Source: Candidatus Woesearchaeota archaeon (GTDB taxonomy: Archaea; Nanobdellota; Nanobdellia; Woesearchaeales; GW2011-AR4). Taken from it: 16,838 nucleotides of DNA. Under the pieces are notes generated by a model that did not search any database, had not been told where the DNA came from, and worked only from the letters and a program-made list of their open reading frames with translations. Of the stretch, positions 7,046-14,054 are shown piece by piece. The position numbers were made by a program, and so were the translations under genes. How positions within the stretch are numbered: position 1 is the first letter of the stretch; each line of letters starts with the position of its first letter. The stretch spans positions 1 through 16,838 of the forward strand of contig JACQSQ010000046.1 in the NCBI GenBank assembly GCA_016211245.1. Direction: 5' to 3'.

Positions 7046-7207
7046 ATGCGAATAAACAAGAAAGGAATGGAAGGATACGAGACCCTTTTAAGCTGGATAA
7101 TCATAATAGGAATGGTAATACTTCTTTTGGTTGCATTGGCAATGTTTACTGATGTCGGAAAAACAGCTTGGAAATCTGTAAAAGAAGCGATAGGATTTTT
7201 TGCTTAA
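7046..7207 (+). CDS. Pilin-like microprotein, 53 aa
   Basis: The product starts MRINKKGMEGYETLLSWIII, a textbook class III signal: KKG, then Met-Glu, then a hydrophobic helix to about residue 34, followed by a short amphipathic tail (about 36-53, with five Lys). This is close to a bare archaeal pilin core with almost no head domain. It lies in the same frame as the gene ending in TAG at 7009, with 12 codons between, but its complete signal argues for independent initiation. The next gene starts 1 bp after its stop. Confidence 0.75.
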   Translation: MRINKKGMEGYETLLSWIIIIGMVILLLVALAMFTDVGKTAWKSVKEAIGFFA

Positions 7208-7208
7208 A

Positions 7209-7961
7209 ATGAAGGCTTATAAAAGAGGCTTTGAGAATTGGAGTCTAGCAGTTAAAGTATTGGCTCTTACTATAATAGCAGTTATAATATGGAGTGTCTT
7301 GTCAGGAGGGTTCAATAGAGCAGTAAGTTCGCTTGCAAATCCCCTCAAGAAATGGATTGGGCTGGAGACAGAAGAGGATTTGGCAAGGCAGAAGGAAGAA
7401 GAAAGGACTAAGAGAGAGGTGGCGCAGCAGGCTGTATCGCTTTATTCGCAATTTGGGACAAATCTTAAAAATTGCCTTAAAGAGAAATCCAGCACAAGGC
7501 CATGTGTTTGCCCTGCAATAGATTTCACGAAATTAAGCAGTTATTCTCTTAAGATATCCGACTCTGGCGGGAAAAAATTTCTTGAGCTTTTGGACTCAAA
7601 TCTTGTGTCTGTATCAAGCTATAAGACTGAAATAGATGAAGTAGCTTTTGTTATTGGGGATTTAGGCAGCGGATTTTATGCAGCAGCAGAGCTTGATTTC
7701 TACAACCGGCCAAAGGAATTAACCCGAACTTTATTAAGCGCTAATCCACAATACCTGCTTTTTTCCCAAGACAAGATGGTATACGGCTCAAATATCGAAA
7801 AATTAAAGAATAACATGAATCATGTCAGCTTTATCAAACTCAGAAAAGGCATAACTCTAGGGCACAATCAGGAAGAGCGGCTAGGGCAGGAAATACAGTT
7901 CAATGTTGAAAAAGACTACATTGTCATAGAAGACAATAATTTTGGATTTGGCAATTGCTAA
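7209..7961 (+). CDS. Pilin-like membrane protein, 250 aa
   Basis: I start at 7209 (TAAAATG junction) instead of an upstream TTG because MKAYKRGFENWSLAVKVLAL gives a KRG-FE class III site. The helix covers about 11-32. Residues 52-75 are highly charged and probably helical (EEDLARQKEEERTKRE). The outer domain has C89, C99-x-C101 (RPCVCP) and a final C250. A C-x-C motif of the same kind occurs in the 8539 gene product. No named family is recognised. Its context between pilin-like genes suggests a surface subunit. Confidence 0.85.
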   Translation: MKAYKRGFENWSLAVKVLALTIIAVIIWSVLSGGFNRAVSSLANPLKKWIGLETEEDLARQKEEERTKREVAQQAVSLYSQFGTNLKNCLKEKSSTRPCVCPAIDFTKLSSYSLKISDSGGKKFLELLDSNLVSVSSYKTEIDEVAFVIGDLGSGFYAAAELDFYNRPKELTRTLLSANPQYLLFSQDKMVYGSNIEKLKNNMNHVSFIKLRKGITLGHNQEERLGQEIQFNVEKDYIVIEDNNFGFGNC

Positions 7962-7965
7962 TAAA

Positions 7966-8250
7966 ATGAAGGCAAGAAAATCGCAAGGATTGTCTGTAAA
8001 TACAATAATAATCGCTGCGCTGGCATTAGGAGTTCTGATAGTATTAATAGTCATATTCACAGGAGGCATAGGAAAAACCTCGCAAAATTTAGGAAGCTGC
8101 ATACTAAAAGGAGGCCAATGTCAATTGCCCGGTGGAAAATGTCCTGAAGGATACCCTATACAAATATTTGTTTCCGGGGAGTGTGAAAAATCACCGACAA
8201 AAAATCTATGCTGCATAAAGTCTGAAAATGAAGAGCAAACCAAGAAATAA
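7966..8250 (+). CDS. Small six-cysteine membrane-tethered protein, paralog C, 94 aa
   Basis: I start at 7966, 4 bp after the previous stop, rather than at the upstream TTG, because this places the basic N-terminus (MKARKSQGLS) directly before the helix VNTIIIAALALGVLIVLIVI, which matches paralogs A and B. The outer domain has six cysteines, C45, C52, C59, C73, C82 and C83, with spacing C-x6-C-x6-C-x13-C-x8-CC and a GGQC at the second cysteine. This order and the terminal CC resemble animal beta-defensins, which probably reflects convergence. The C-terminus is a charged tail. The last 23 bp overlap the next gene. Confidence 0.85.
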   Translation: MKARKSQGLSVNTIIIAALALGVLIVLIVIFTGGIGKTSQNLGSCILKGGQCQLPGGKCPEGYPIQIFVSGECEKSPTKNLCCIKSENEEQTKK

Positions 8251-8536
8251 AGCAGAATCAACAATGTGGTTTATCTTAGTAGGAGCTATAATAGCCATAG
8301 TTGTTGGAGGGATATATATTTATGTGATAAAAGGAGGATTGTCTGCTGGCGGTAAAAATGTAGGGTATTTGTCAAGCTGCAAAAATCAAGGCGGCCATTG
8401 CAAGATAGAATGTGATAAATCAACTGAAAGCGGGTTTTTTAAATCAGGGGGTTGCCCGGATGAAGATGGCAGCGGCAAGATAGATGGCAGCGAGCAAAGC
8501 GGTCAAGATTACTGCTGCATCCTAAAAGAGACTTAA
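8228..8536 (+). CDS. Small six-cysteine membrane-tethered protein, paralog D, 102 aa
   Basis: It starts inside the end of paralog C (23-bp overlap in another frame). The N-terminus MKSKPRNKAESTMWFILVGA has a KA-ES class III-type site and a helix at about 12-33. The head has six cysteines: C51, C58, C62, C76, C96, C97, spaced x6, x3, x13, x19, with GGHC at the second and YCC near the end. An acidic loop (DEDGSGKIDGSE) lies between the fourth and fifth and might bind a cation. It shares the disulfide plan of paralog C more than that of A and B. The function is unknown. Confidence 0.85.
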   Translation: MKSKPRNKAESTMWFILVGAIIAIVVGGIYIYVIKGGLSAGGKNVGYLSSCKNQGGHCKIECDKSTESGFFKSGGCPDEDGSGKIDGSEQSGQDYCCILKET

Positions 8537-8538
8537 AA

Positions 8539-9237
8539 ATGCGGAATTTTTCTTTCTTTAAGCATAAAAAGGGACTGGAAGACAGCGGCACATGGGGTTT
8601 GAAAGAAATTGCCATATTGGTGCTTTGCGCCTTTGGAGTTTATATAATCCTTAGCGTTACTTCAACATTATATGCGGCAACCCTGTCGCAAAAAGATGAA
8701 GGATCAAAAGCAAACTTAAACAGGCTTTACAACAATATCAAACTCCTCCTGGAAAACAGCGAGCCAAGAGCTTATATTGAGGACAGCTATTTTTTGGGCG
8801 AAAATAGAGTATTAGTTGGATTTGATACTTATTGGGATGAAACTCGTGAAATCATAGACTTTAGATTGTGGGACGATTACAATGTTTATAAACCATCCTT
8901 ATGTGGAACATCAGCTTGCTTATGCCTTTATACTAATGATTGGGATCCAAGAACAGCAGAAAATAGAAATAAAGAGTTATTGCAATGCAGAAGCGAAGCT
9001 TTTGTCGGCAAGAATATAATATTTTTCAGTGAAGGTGGCAATATCAATCCTAAAACCAAAGGAACACAAAGAGAAGATATGAATGAAAATTATCTTATAT
9101 TTTATGGCGATGAATGGGAAACACAGCAAATCTATATTGAAAAAGAATACAAGAAAGAAGAGAATAAATATTACATTTACATATCAAAGATAAACAAGCA
9201 GAACCAAAATGACCCTGCAACACTAAGAAAACGGTAG
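8539..9237 (+). CDS. Pilin-like membrane protein, 232 aa, possible premature TAG end
   Basis: The start is 2 bp after the previous stop. HKKGLEDSGTWGLKEIAILV (residues 9-28) is a class III signal with acidic residues after KKG; the helix runs to about 47. The outer domain contains LCGTSACLCLY (C122, C127, C129), C150, and several Tyr-rich beta-like segments. It ends at TAG 9235-9237, but the same frame stays open for 23 further codons of coding-like sequence (see findings). Without a family alignment I cannot say whether 232 or 255 residues is the native length. Confidence 0.8.
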   Translation: MRNFSFFKHKKGLEDSGTWGLKEIAILVLCAFGVYIILSVTSTLYAATLSQKDEGSKANLNRLYNNIKLLLENSEPRAYIEDSYFLGENRVLVGFDTYWDETREIIDFRLWDDYNVYKPSLCGTSACLCLYTNDWDPRTAENRNKELLQCRSEAFVGKNIIFFSEGGNINPKTKGTQREDMNENYLIFYGDEWETQQIYIEKEYKKEENKYYIYISKINKQNQNDPATLRKR

Positions 9238-9309
9238 ATAGACACTTCTAAAGAGCTTTTCGCAGGCGGAAGAACAAGAGGAGCTGGAGGCGGAGCAAGT
9301 TTTGATTAG
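9238..9309 (+). pseudogene. Possible severed C-terminal extension of the 232-aa protein
   Basis: In frame with the preceding gene, 23 sense codons follow its TAG and end at another TAG. They encode a Gly/Arg-rich tail containing ELFAGGRTRGAGGGASF. The composition is much richer in G than the following spacer and looks coding. It may be a recent nonsense truncation, readthrough, or chance. Confidence 0.35.
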
Positions 9310-9381
9310 AGTCAGTAAATACCATTATCTATCCTTAGTGGTCCTAATTACTTTTGCCAGATACTAAAAATAACAAAAAGA

Positions 9382-9390
9382 TTTTATATA
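9382..9390 (+). promoter_or_regulatory. TATA box for the third block
   Basis: TTTTATATA at 9382-9390 begins 30 bp before the ATG at 9412, predicting a leaderless transcript that would cover the block from 9412 to 13970. Confidence 0.6.
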
Positions 9391-9411
9391 CCCTTAAAGA
9401 TAAGCCTTTCT

Positions 9412-9873
9412 ATGGATTTTAGCAGAATAAAGATTTTTAAGTGCAAAAAAGGAATGTCAGATGAACTTTTCTTTACCATATTTGAAGTTATACTGGTTGC
9501 TATAATAACCGTGGCTTTATACAATTTCATCACAGACGTTTCTGAAAAAACCATATTCGAGAAGAATTACCTGGCAAGAGACATGGCATTGCTGATAAAC
9601 ACGCTATACGCTGCGCCTGGCGAGGTTTCCTATGCCTATAATGAGGATACCACAAAATTCAAGCTTATCTACAAATTCAGCCCAAATAAAATCGAAGTCT
9701 ATGAAAAGGAAGAGGCCTTGCAGCAAAACCATCCATTTTACCTGTTTGCCGAAAACAAAAATATGGAATTTGGCTATGGCGAGATTGAATACAGGGAAAA
9801 GACAATAACCATGTTTTCAAAAAATGACGAAAGCATAGGGGTCGCTTCAGTCCGTGATACTACACTTTCTTAA
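9412..9873 (+). CDS. Pilin-like membrane protein, 153 aa
   Basis: The TATA box 30 bp upstream supports this start. Residues 11-30 read CKKGMSDELFFTIFEVILVA, a class III signal with Asp-Glu after KKG; the helix continues to about residue 41. The outer domain (about 45-153) has no cysteine after the signal and contains LINTLYAAPGEVSYAY at about 62-77, then beta-like segments rich in Phe and Tyr. It is the first gene of a tightly spaced set. The specific function is unknown; it is probably a structural subunit. Confidence 0.85.
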   Translation: MDFSRIKIFKCKKGMSDELFFTIFEVILVAIITVALYNFITDVSEKTIFEKNYLARDMALLINTLYAAPGEVSYAYNEDTTKFKLIYKFSPNKIEVYEKEEALQQNHPFYLFAENKNMEFGYGEIEYREKTITMFSKNDESIGVASVRDTTLS

Positions 9874-9878
9874 TTAAA

Positions 9879-10412
9879 ATGGTAAGAAAAAAAAGAGGAG
9901 AAGTGTCTTCAGAAGTGCTTTATTTCATACCAAAAATAATATTCTTAATAGCGGTGCTTTTTGCAGTCGTAATCTTAGTCAAGAAATTCATAATTATAAC
10001 CACAGATATAAGGCCTGTGGAGTCCCATATCCTTGTTAGAAGGCTGCTTTATTCAAAAGAAGGCATATCTTATTTTGACAGCCAATTGAACAGGGTTTAT
10101 CCCGGAACAATAGACTTGGAGAGATTCAAAATGCTGAGCCGTTCAAATCCAAACGAGCTGGATATGTCAATAATAAACTACGGCGAAGACAACCCAATAA
10201 TCTCGGCAAAAATGACGCTCAAGCAGCAAGGCAAGGAAGACATAATAGCGTATTACAACAAGGACAGGTTTGACAAATGGGAGCCAAGAATTCTGCCAGG
10301 GGTTAAAGGCGGTGCTGGCAGTGTCAGGGCTTTCAAGGAAAAACAATACGTCATGATAAAGGATAGCAATAAATTATCTAATGGCACCTTGGAATTTTAC
10401 ATGGTAAGCTAA
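9879..10412 (+). CDS. Pilin-like membrane protein, 177 aa
   Basis: It starts 5 bp after the previous stop. MVRKKRGEVSSEVLYFIPKI shows a KRG-E class III site; the helix covers about 12-36. The outer domain includes HILVRRLLYSKEGISYFDSQ at about 50-69 and a predicted beta-rich C-terminus, with no cysteines. Lack of cysteines links it to the genes on either side and sets this group apart from the disulfide-rich genes of the second block. The family is not named. Confidence 0.85.
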   Translation: MVRKKRGEVSSEVLYFIPKIIFLIAVLFAVVILVKKFIIITTDIRPVESHILVRRLLYSKEGISYFDSQLNRVYPGTIDLERFKMLSRSNPNELDMSIINYGEDNPIISAKMTLKQQGKEDIIAYYNKDRFDKWEPRILPGVKGGAGSVRAFKEKQYVMIKDSNKLSNGTLEFYMVS

Positions 10413-10413
10413 A

Positions 10414-10980
10414 ATGATAAAACAGAAAAAAGGAGCAATAGCCCCGATATTGCTGGATTTTTTGTCGTATCTGGCATTTATAGCAGTAATTGCAATTTTT
10501 TATCTTCTCTTTACATTTCTCACTCAGGAAACAAATAACAAGATAGAAGCCTTGCAAATAAAGACGCAATCCAGCCTGGTGCTCATCAACTATTTGAAAA
10601 CTCCTGTTAATGTAGAAGACAAAGAGATTACAATCGCAGAGCTGATAAGGCTTTGGCACATTGATCCAGCTAAATACAGATTTATTTTAGAAACATCTTC
10701 TGTAGAAATACTGAACAAAATGGAGTACGAATACGAAAATCCGCATGCTGATAACCTAGTTGTCAGAGGATTTAATGTAATAATCAACAGGGAAAAGAGA
10801 AAAGACAAATCACTTGATCATGTGCTAGACTTCACTTCAATGTCGTTCGGGAGCGGTTATATATTAAATGAATATGGGGGTCATAGCGGGCCAGGAAAAA
10901 TCCAGGCAGAGCAGTTTTTGCCAGTATCAGACAGCCAATACTTGTATTTGGTGCTGATGGAGAGCGAGAAAGCAAAATGA
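10414..10980 (+). CDS. Pilin-like membrane protein, 188 aa
   Basis: It starts one base after the previous stop and overlaps the next gene by ATGA. MIKQKKGAIAPILLDFLSYL has a KKG class III site and a long helix to about residue 36. The outer domain has no cysteine and contains LVLINYLKTPVNVEDKEITI at about 55-74, the order NYLxTPV then an acidic turn being its most distinctive feature. Together with the two genes before and the peptidase gene after, it forms a compact four-gene unit. The role is inferred as a surface subunit. Confidence 0.85.
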   Translation: MIKQKKGAIAPILLDFLSYLAFIAVIAIFYLLFTFLTQETNNKIEALQIKTQSSLVLINYLKTPVNVEDKEITIAELIRLWHIDPAKYRFILETSSVEILNKMEYEYENPHADNLVVRGFNVIINREKRKDKSLDHVLDFTSMSFGSGYILNEYGGHSGPGKIQAEQFLPVSDSQYLYLVLMESEKAK

Positions 10981-12164
10981 GACAAAAAAAAGCTGCCATG
11001 GCATTCAGCATGACTATGGTGCTGATTGCAGTAGTTGCATTAATTTATGCATGGACGCAGCTAAACCATAAGTATAACTCTTTCAACGAAATTATAGGGG
11101 AAAAACAATACAGGCTGATAGCCACTTACAACCAAGCCGAAAACTCACTTTTTTACATAGACACTTCTGCAAAGTATTCCCTTCAGCAGGCAGTCTATGA
11201 TTTAGCCAAAAATGGAGGCATTTCAGAAGTCGAAGAAATAGGAACAGACGAGGCATTTGCTTTTTATGAATGCGGCAAGTTTAGTGATGCTTATGTGTGG
11301 CTTGAGATAAGCAAGGATGCAGACGGAAAATATATTGAGAAAGACTGCTTTGACGAAAAGCAGGCTGGAAATCACCTTAGCTATTTGTTTGACAACAATC
11401 TAGACAAATATCTGGAAAACGCTCCTTACAACATACCTCTTAACAACTATGATTATGAGACGAAAGGAAGCCTTGAGATGATAGGGATAGCCAATGAGCC
11501 GATGAAGTTTGACATATACAAAAATGAAAAAGAAATTGAGCCGAAGCCAAAGGAATTCTATGTTGACCGGGAAGGCAAAGTTATTGTCAGGAAGCCAGAA
11601 GAAAAACCTGAAATTGCATCAATAGGGGCCTCAAAATCGCTTGTCGATTTCACAGGGCTGGAAAAAGCAAAGCTAGGCTCAGAAGAGATTGGTATAAAAG
11701 GGCTGTGTCCCAAGGGAAGAAGATGCGTTTTAACAAAAGAGGCATTCGAGGAATTGTTAAGGGCGCAAAAAACAGCAAAGCAGAAGGGAGTTTCTTTGGA
11801 AATAAGGTCTTCTTACAGGTCATTGCAGCAGCAGATAAACATATGGGAAGGAAAAACACCGGAAAAGTACAAGCAGAGATTTCCAAATGAGCAATTAAGG
11901 AGAAAATATGTCTGCTATCCTTATGGCGACAACGTCGAAAAAAGATGTACACATTTGATGGGAAAAGCTGTTGATATAAGATTGCAAAACAAGCAAATGA
12001 ACAGCAACGACTGGAAACTGTTATATCAAATAATGATTACAACAAAGAATGCGGAAAATCAGCCAGCATGGGTCAAACTTACAAATGAGCCATGGCATTT
12101 TGAATGCTGCGAAACAGACAGATACGCAAGGGCAATAGAAAAAGGTGTTACAGAAATAGTTTAG
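10977..12164 (+). CDS. Pilin-like N-terminus fused to M15/VanY-type LAS metallopeptidase, 395 aa
   Basis: It starts in an ATGA overlap. Residues 1-28 (MRQKKAAMAFSMTMVLIAVV, then a Trp-containing helix end) form a class III-type signal, so the enzyme would be anchored outside the cell. Residues about 30-235 have no clear domain. Residues about 240-395 match the D-Ala-D-Ala carboxypeptidase/VanY (peptidase M15, LAS fold) family: SSYRS (278-282), THLMGKAVDI (His326 and Asp333 as zinc ligands) and EPWHFE (Glu371 as base, His374 as third ligand). All expected catalytic residues are present, so it should be active on a peptide or amide bond. Typical archaea lack peptidoglycan, so the substrate may be a bacterial wall, archaeal pseudomurein-like peptides or a surface protein. 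It ends in TAG. Confidence 0.85.
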   Translation: MRQKKAAMAFSMTMVLIAVVALIYAWTQLNHKYNSFNEIIGEKQYRLIATYNQAENSLFYIDTSAKYSLQQAVYDLAKNGGISEVEEIGTDEAFAFYECGKFSDAYVWLEISKDADGKYIEKDCFDEKQAGNHLSYLFDNNLDKYLENAPYNIPLNNYDYETKGSLEMIGIANEPMKFDIYKNEKEIEPKPKEFYVDREGKVIVRKPEEKPEIASIGASKSLVDFTGLEKAKLGSEEIGIKGLCPKGRRCVLTKEAFEELLRAQKTAKQKGVSLEIRSSYRSLQQQINIWEGKTPEKYKQRFPNEQLRRKYVCYPYGDNVEKRCTHLMGKAVDIRLQNKQMNSNDWKLLYQIMITTKNAENQPAWVKLTNEPWHFECCETDRYARAIEKGVTEIV

Positions 12165-12167
12165 AAA

Positions 12168-13970
12168 ATGGAAATAAAAAATTTAATTTTATTATTGACA
12201 ATACCAATTTTGTTAATTGTAGCATTGTTTTCCTTAGGCAAAATTCCGCCCATAACCGGGGCGGCAACAGCAGAAGAGGCCAATCAGAAATTGGGAGAAT
12301 ACTCTATAACGCCCTCTTTCAAAGCAAAAATAGACTATAATATTGAAGAGGAATATGGAAAGCTTAAGACAGAATTGAAAAAAATAATTGATGAATGCAA
12401 ATCACAAGAAAATATGGAAGACTGCATTAACAAAAAAATAAGTGAAAATACGGAAATACAATGGAAATGTGATGAAAAAGATACAGATGTGCTGTATGAT
12501 TTTGTTGACAAGCTGAAAGACTGCATAAAAATTCAGCAGGAAAATGTGATGTGCAGATTCTCTTTTGACAGAAAAGATCATATAAATAGGGTTAAATCCC
12601 AAAGAACTTTCGAGATAAGGCTGACAAACTGGTATCCGCCGAATGTCAAGGCAGAGTTATTTGAGGATGGCAAATGGCTTGCAACAGAATTTATAGAATT
12701 AGGGAAGCTGACTTATTCTGATGACATGAAGAATCCTACAAAGGATGTCAATTCCATAGTTGCAAAAATCATGTTCAATGAAGGAACCCCAACAGTGCAG
12801 GAAATTTATGCATCTACCGATGCTTCACCGAGAGTAGAGCTAAGCAAGCTTTTTTTGTTGTATAAATCCAAAAAAAACGAGGCTGATGGAGAGGATGTTG
12901 CCAATGTACATTTTATTGACTTAAGCGTAGAAGGAAATTTCAGAGGGTCATCTAGCAAGGCAATTAACCTGCCAATCACAAAAGGCACGAAATTCTGCGC
13001 AAAAACAGCAAAGCAGGTTTTGGCTTATGACAACTCAGACAGTGCTGTAAAGATGCGCGACATAGAATATAGGTTTGCAGTTACCTTCCCAAAAACAGCC
13101 CCAAAGCCGCTTGATGACTTATTGCCCCTGGATGGCCTAAAGGCGGAAAATGCCGCTATTCTGTCATGGAGCAAGCCGAAAGACAACACCATAGACTCTT
13201 ATTCAATTTATTATTCCGAGAATGACTTCTCCAACAAAAAAATCCAGGACATCAAGAAAGACGAGAACATCAGGAAAATATCGGCAGAAATTGAAAATTT
13301 GGTAAGAATAGATAAAATTGACTTGACTAGGTGTGGTTTTGATCCTGCCGGGAGCCCGTGCAAATACGGCGATTACGAAAATTCATTGGCCGTGGGCAGG
13401 CTTTATTACTCCAAATCCGACAACAAATTTATTTATTTGATAAAAGACTCAGACTTGACAGACGGAAAGCAATATTATTTTGCAGTCACAGCCGTCAACA
13501 GCCAGGGCGAGATTTCAAACGACAAGTCCATTCAAGGAAACACTTATATTTTAAGCGAAGGAAAAAATTATGCTAGATTCACGCCTGCTGATGACTTGGC
13601 ACCCGGAAAAGCAGCAGAATTGGGCAAAATAAAAACACCTGAAGGAAAAACAAAACTTGCATGGAAGAGGCCTTCAAAAAATACAGACGGCAGCGAGGCA
13701 AATGATGTTGCAGGATACAGAATTTACTACAAAAGATCGCTTTCAGACATCAATCCGCAGCTTGAGCCAGGTCATGAGATAAAACAGATAACTGCAGCCG
13801 ATGCAAAATGTGACACAATTTCCTTATATTGCGAGTATATTGTCGAAAATATTGCAGGTCTAGAGAAAGGCCAGCCTTATAGTTTTGCAGTAATCCCAAT
13901 AGATGAGGTATTGCCAAAAGCAAATGAGTATAATTTAGAAAGCGATAGAGTTTCTGTGCAGATAGGATAA
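12168..13970 (+). CDS. Secreted or anchored protein with two fibronectin-III-like domains, 600 aa
   Basis: The start lies 3 bp after the peptidase stop. Residues 5-24 form a hydrophobic segment followed by GKIPPITGAATAEE, which could be a Sec signal peptide or an uncleaved anchor. Residues 46-135 are charged and helical with several cysteines. Residues about 312-470 hold an FN3-like domain with a long insert (ILSWSKPKDNTIDSYSIYYS at the start, YYFAVTAVNSQGE near the end). A second lies at about 472-598 (LAWKRPSKNTDG, GYRIYYKRS, YSFAVIPIDE). FN3 domains commonly serve in adhesion or carbohydrate binding. Its position after the surface peptidase suggests that they act together. The domain call rests on pattern recognition. 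Confidence 0.8.
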   Translation: MEIKNLILLLTIPILLIVALFSLGKIPPITGAATAEEANQKLGEYSITPSFKAKIDYNIEEEYGKLKTELKKIIDECKSQENMEDCINKKISENTEIQWKCDEKDTDVLYDFVDKLKDCIKIQQENVMCRFSFDRKDHINRVKSQRTFEIRLTNWYPPNVKAELFEDGKWLATEFIELGKLTYSDDMKNPTKDVNSIVAKIMFNEGTPTVQEIYASTDASPRVELSKLFLLYKSKKNEADGEDVANVHFIDLSVEGNFRGSSSKAINLPITKGTKFCAKTAKQVLAYDNSDSAVKMRDIEYRFAVTFPKTAPKPLDDLLPLDGLKAENAAILSWSKPKDNTIDSYSIYYSENDFSNKKIQDIKKDENIRKISAEIENLVRIDKIDLTRCGFDPAGSPCKYGDYENSLAVGRLYYSKSDNKFIYLIKDSDLTDGKQYYFAVTAVNSQGEISNDKSIQGNTYILSEGKNYARFTPADDLAPGKAAELGKIKTPEGKTKLAWKRPSKNTDGSEANDVAGYRIYYKRSLSDINPQLEPGHEIKQITAADAKCDTISLYCEYIVENIAGLEKGQPYSFAVIPIDEVLPKANEYNLESDRVSVQIG

Positions 13971-14004
13971 AAATTAAAACTTGTATCTTATCTAATATTT
14001 GTAT

Positions 14005-14047
14005 TGTAGCCCATAACCAAAAGATTTAAATATCTGTAGCCCATAAC
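14005..14047 (+). promoter_or_regulatory. Fic promoter: TATA box between two 13-bp direct repeats
   Basis: TGTAGCCCATAAC occurs at 14005-14017 and 14035-14047, a 30-bp period. The TATA box TTTAAATA (14025-14032) lies between them, 30 bp before the ATG. The second copy covers the region just before the expected leaderless start. This is how repressor operators are placed. Confidence 0.65.
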
Positions 14048-14054
14048 TATATTT

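Noticed and set aside
7007..7207. Readthrough of TAG at 7009 joining the 310-aa protein to the 53-aa one
   Set aside because: The linker looks non-coding and contains a TATA-like box, and the 53-aa product has a complete class III signal of its own.
12162..13970. Fusion of the peptidase and FN3 genes by reading TAG as sense (TAG AAA ATG in frame)
   Set aside because: The downstream product has its own hydrophobic N-terminal signal directly after ATG, and in-frame adjacency has a one-in-three chance.
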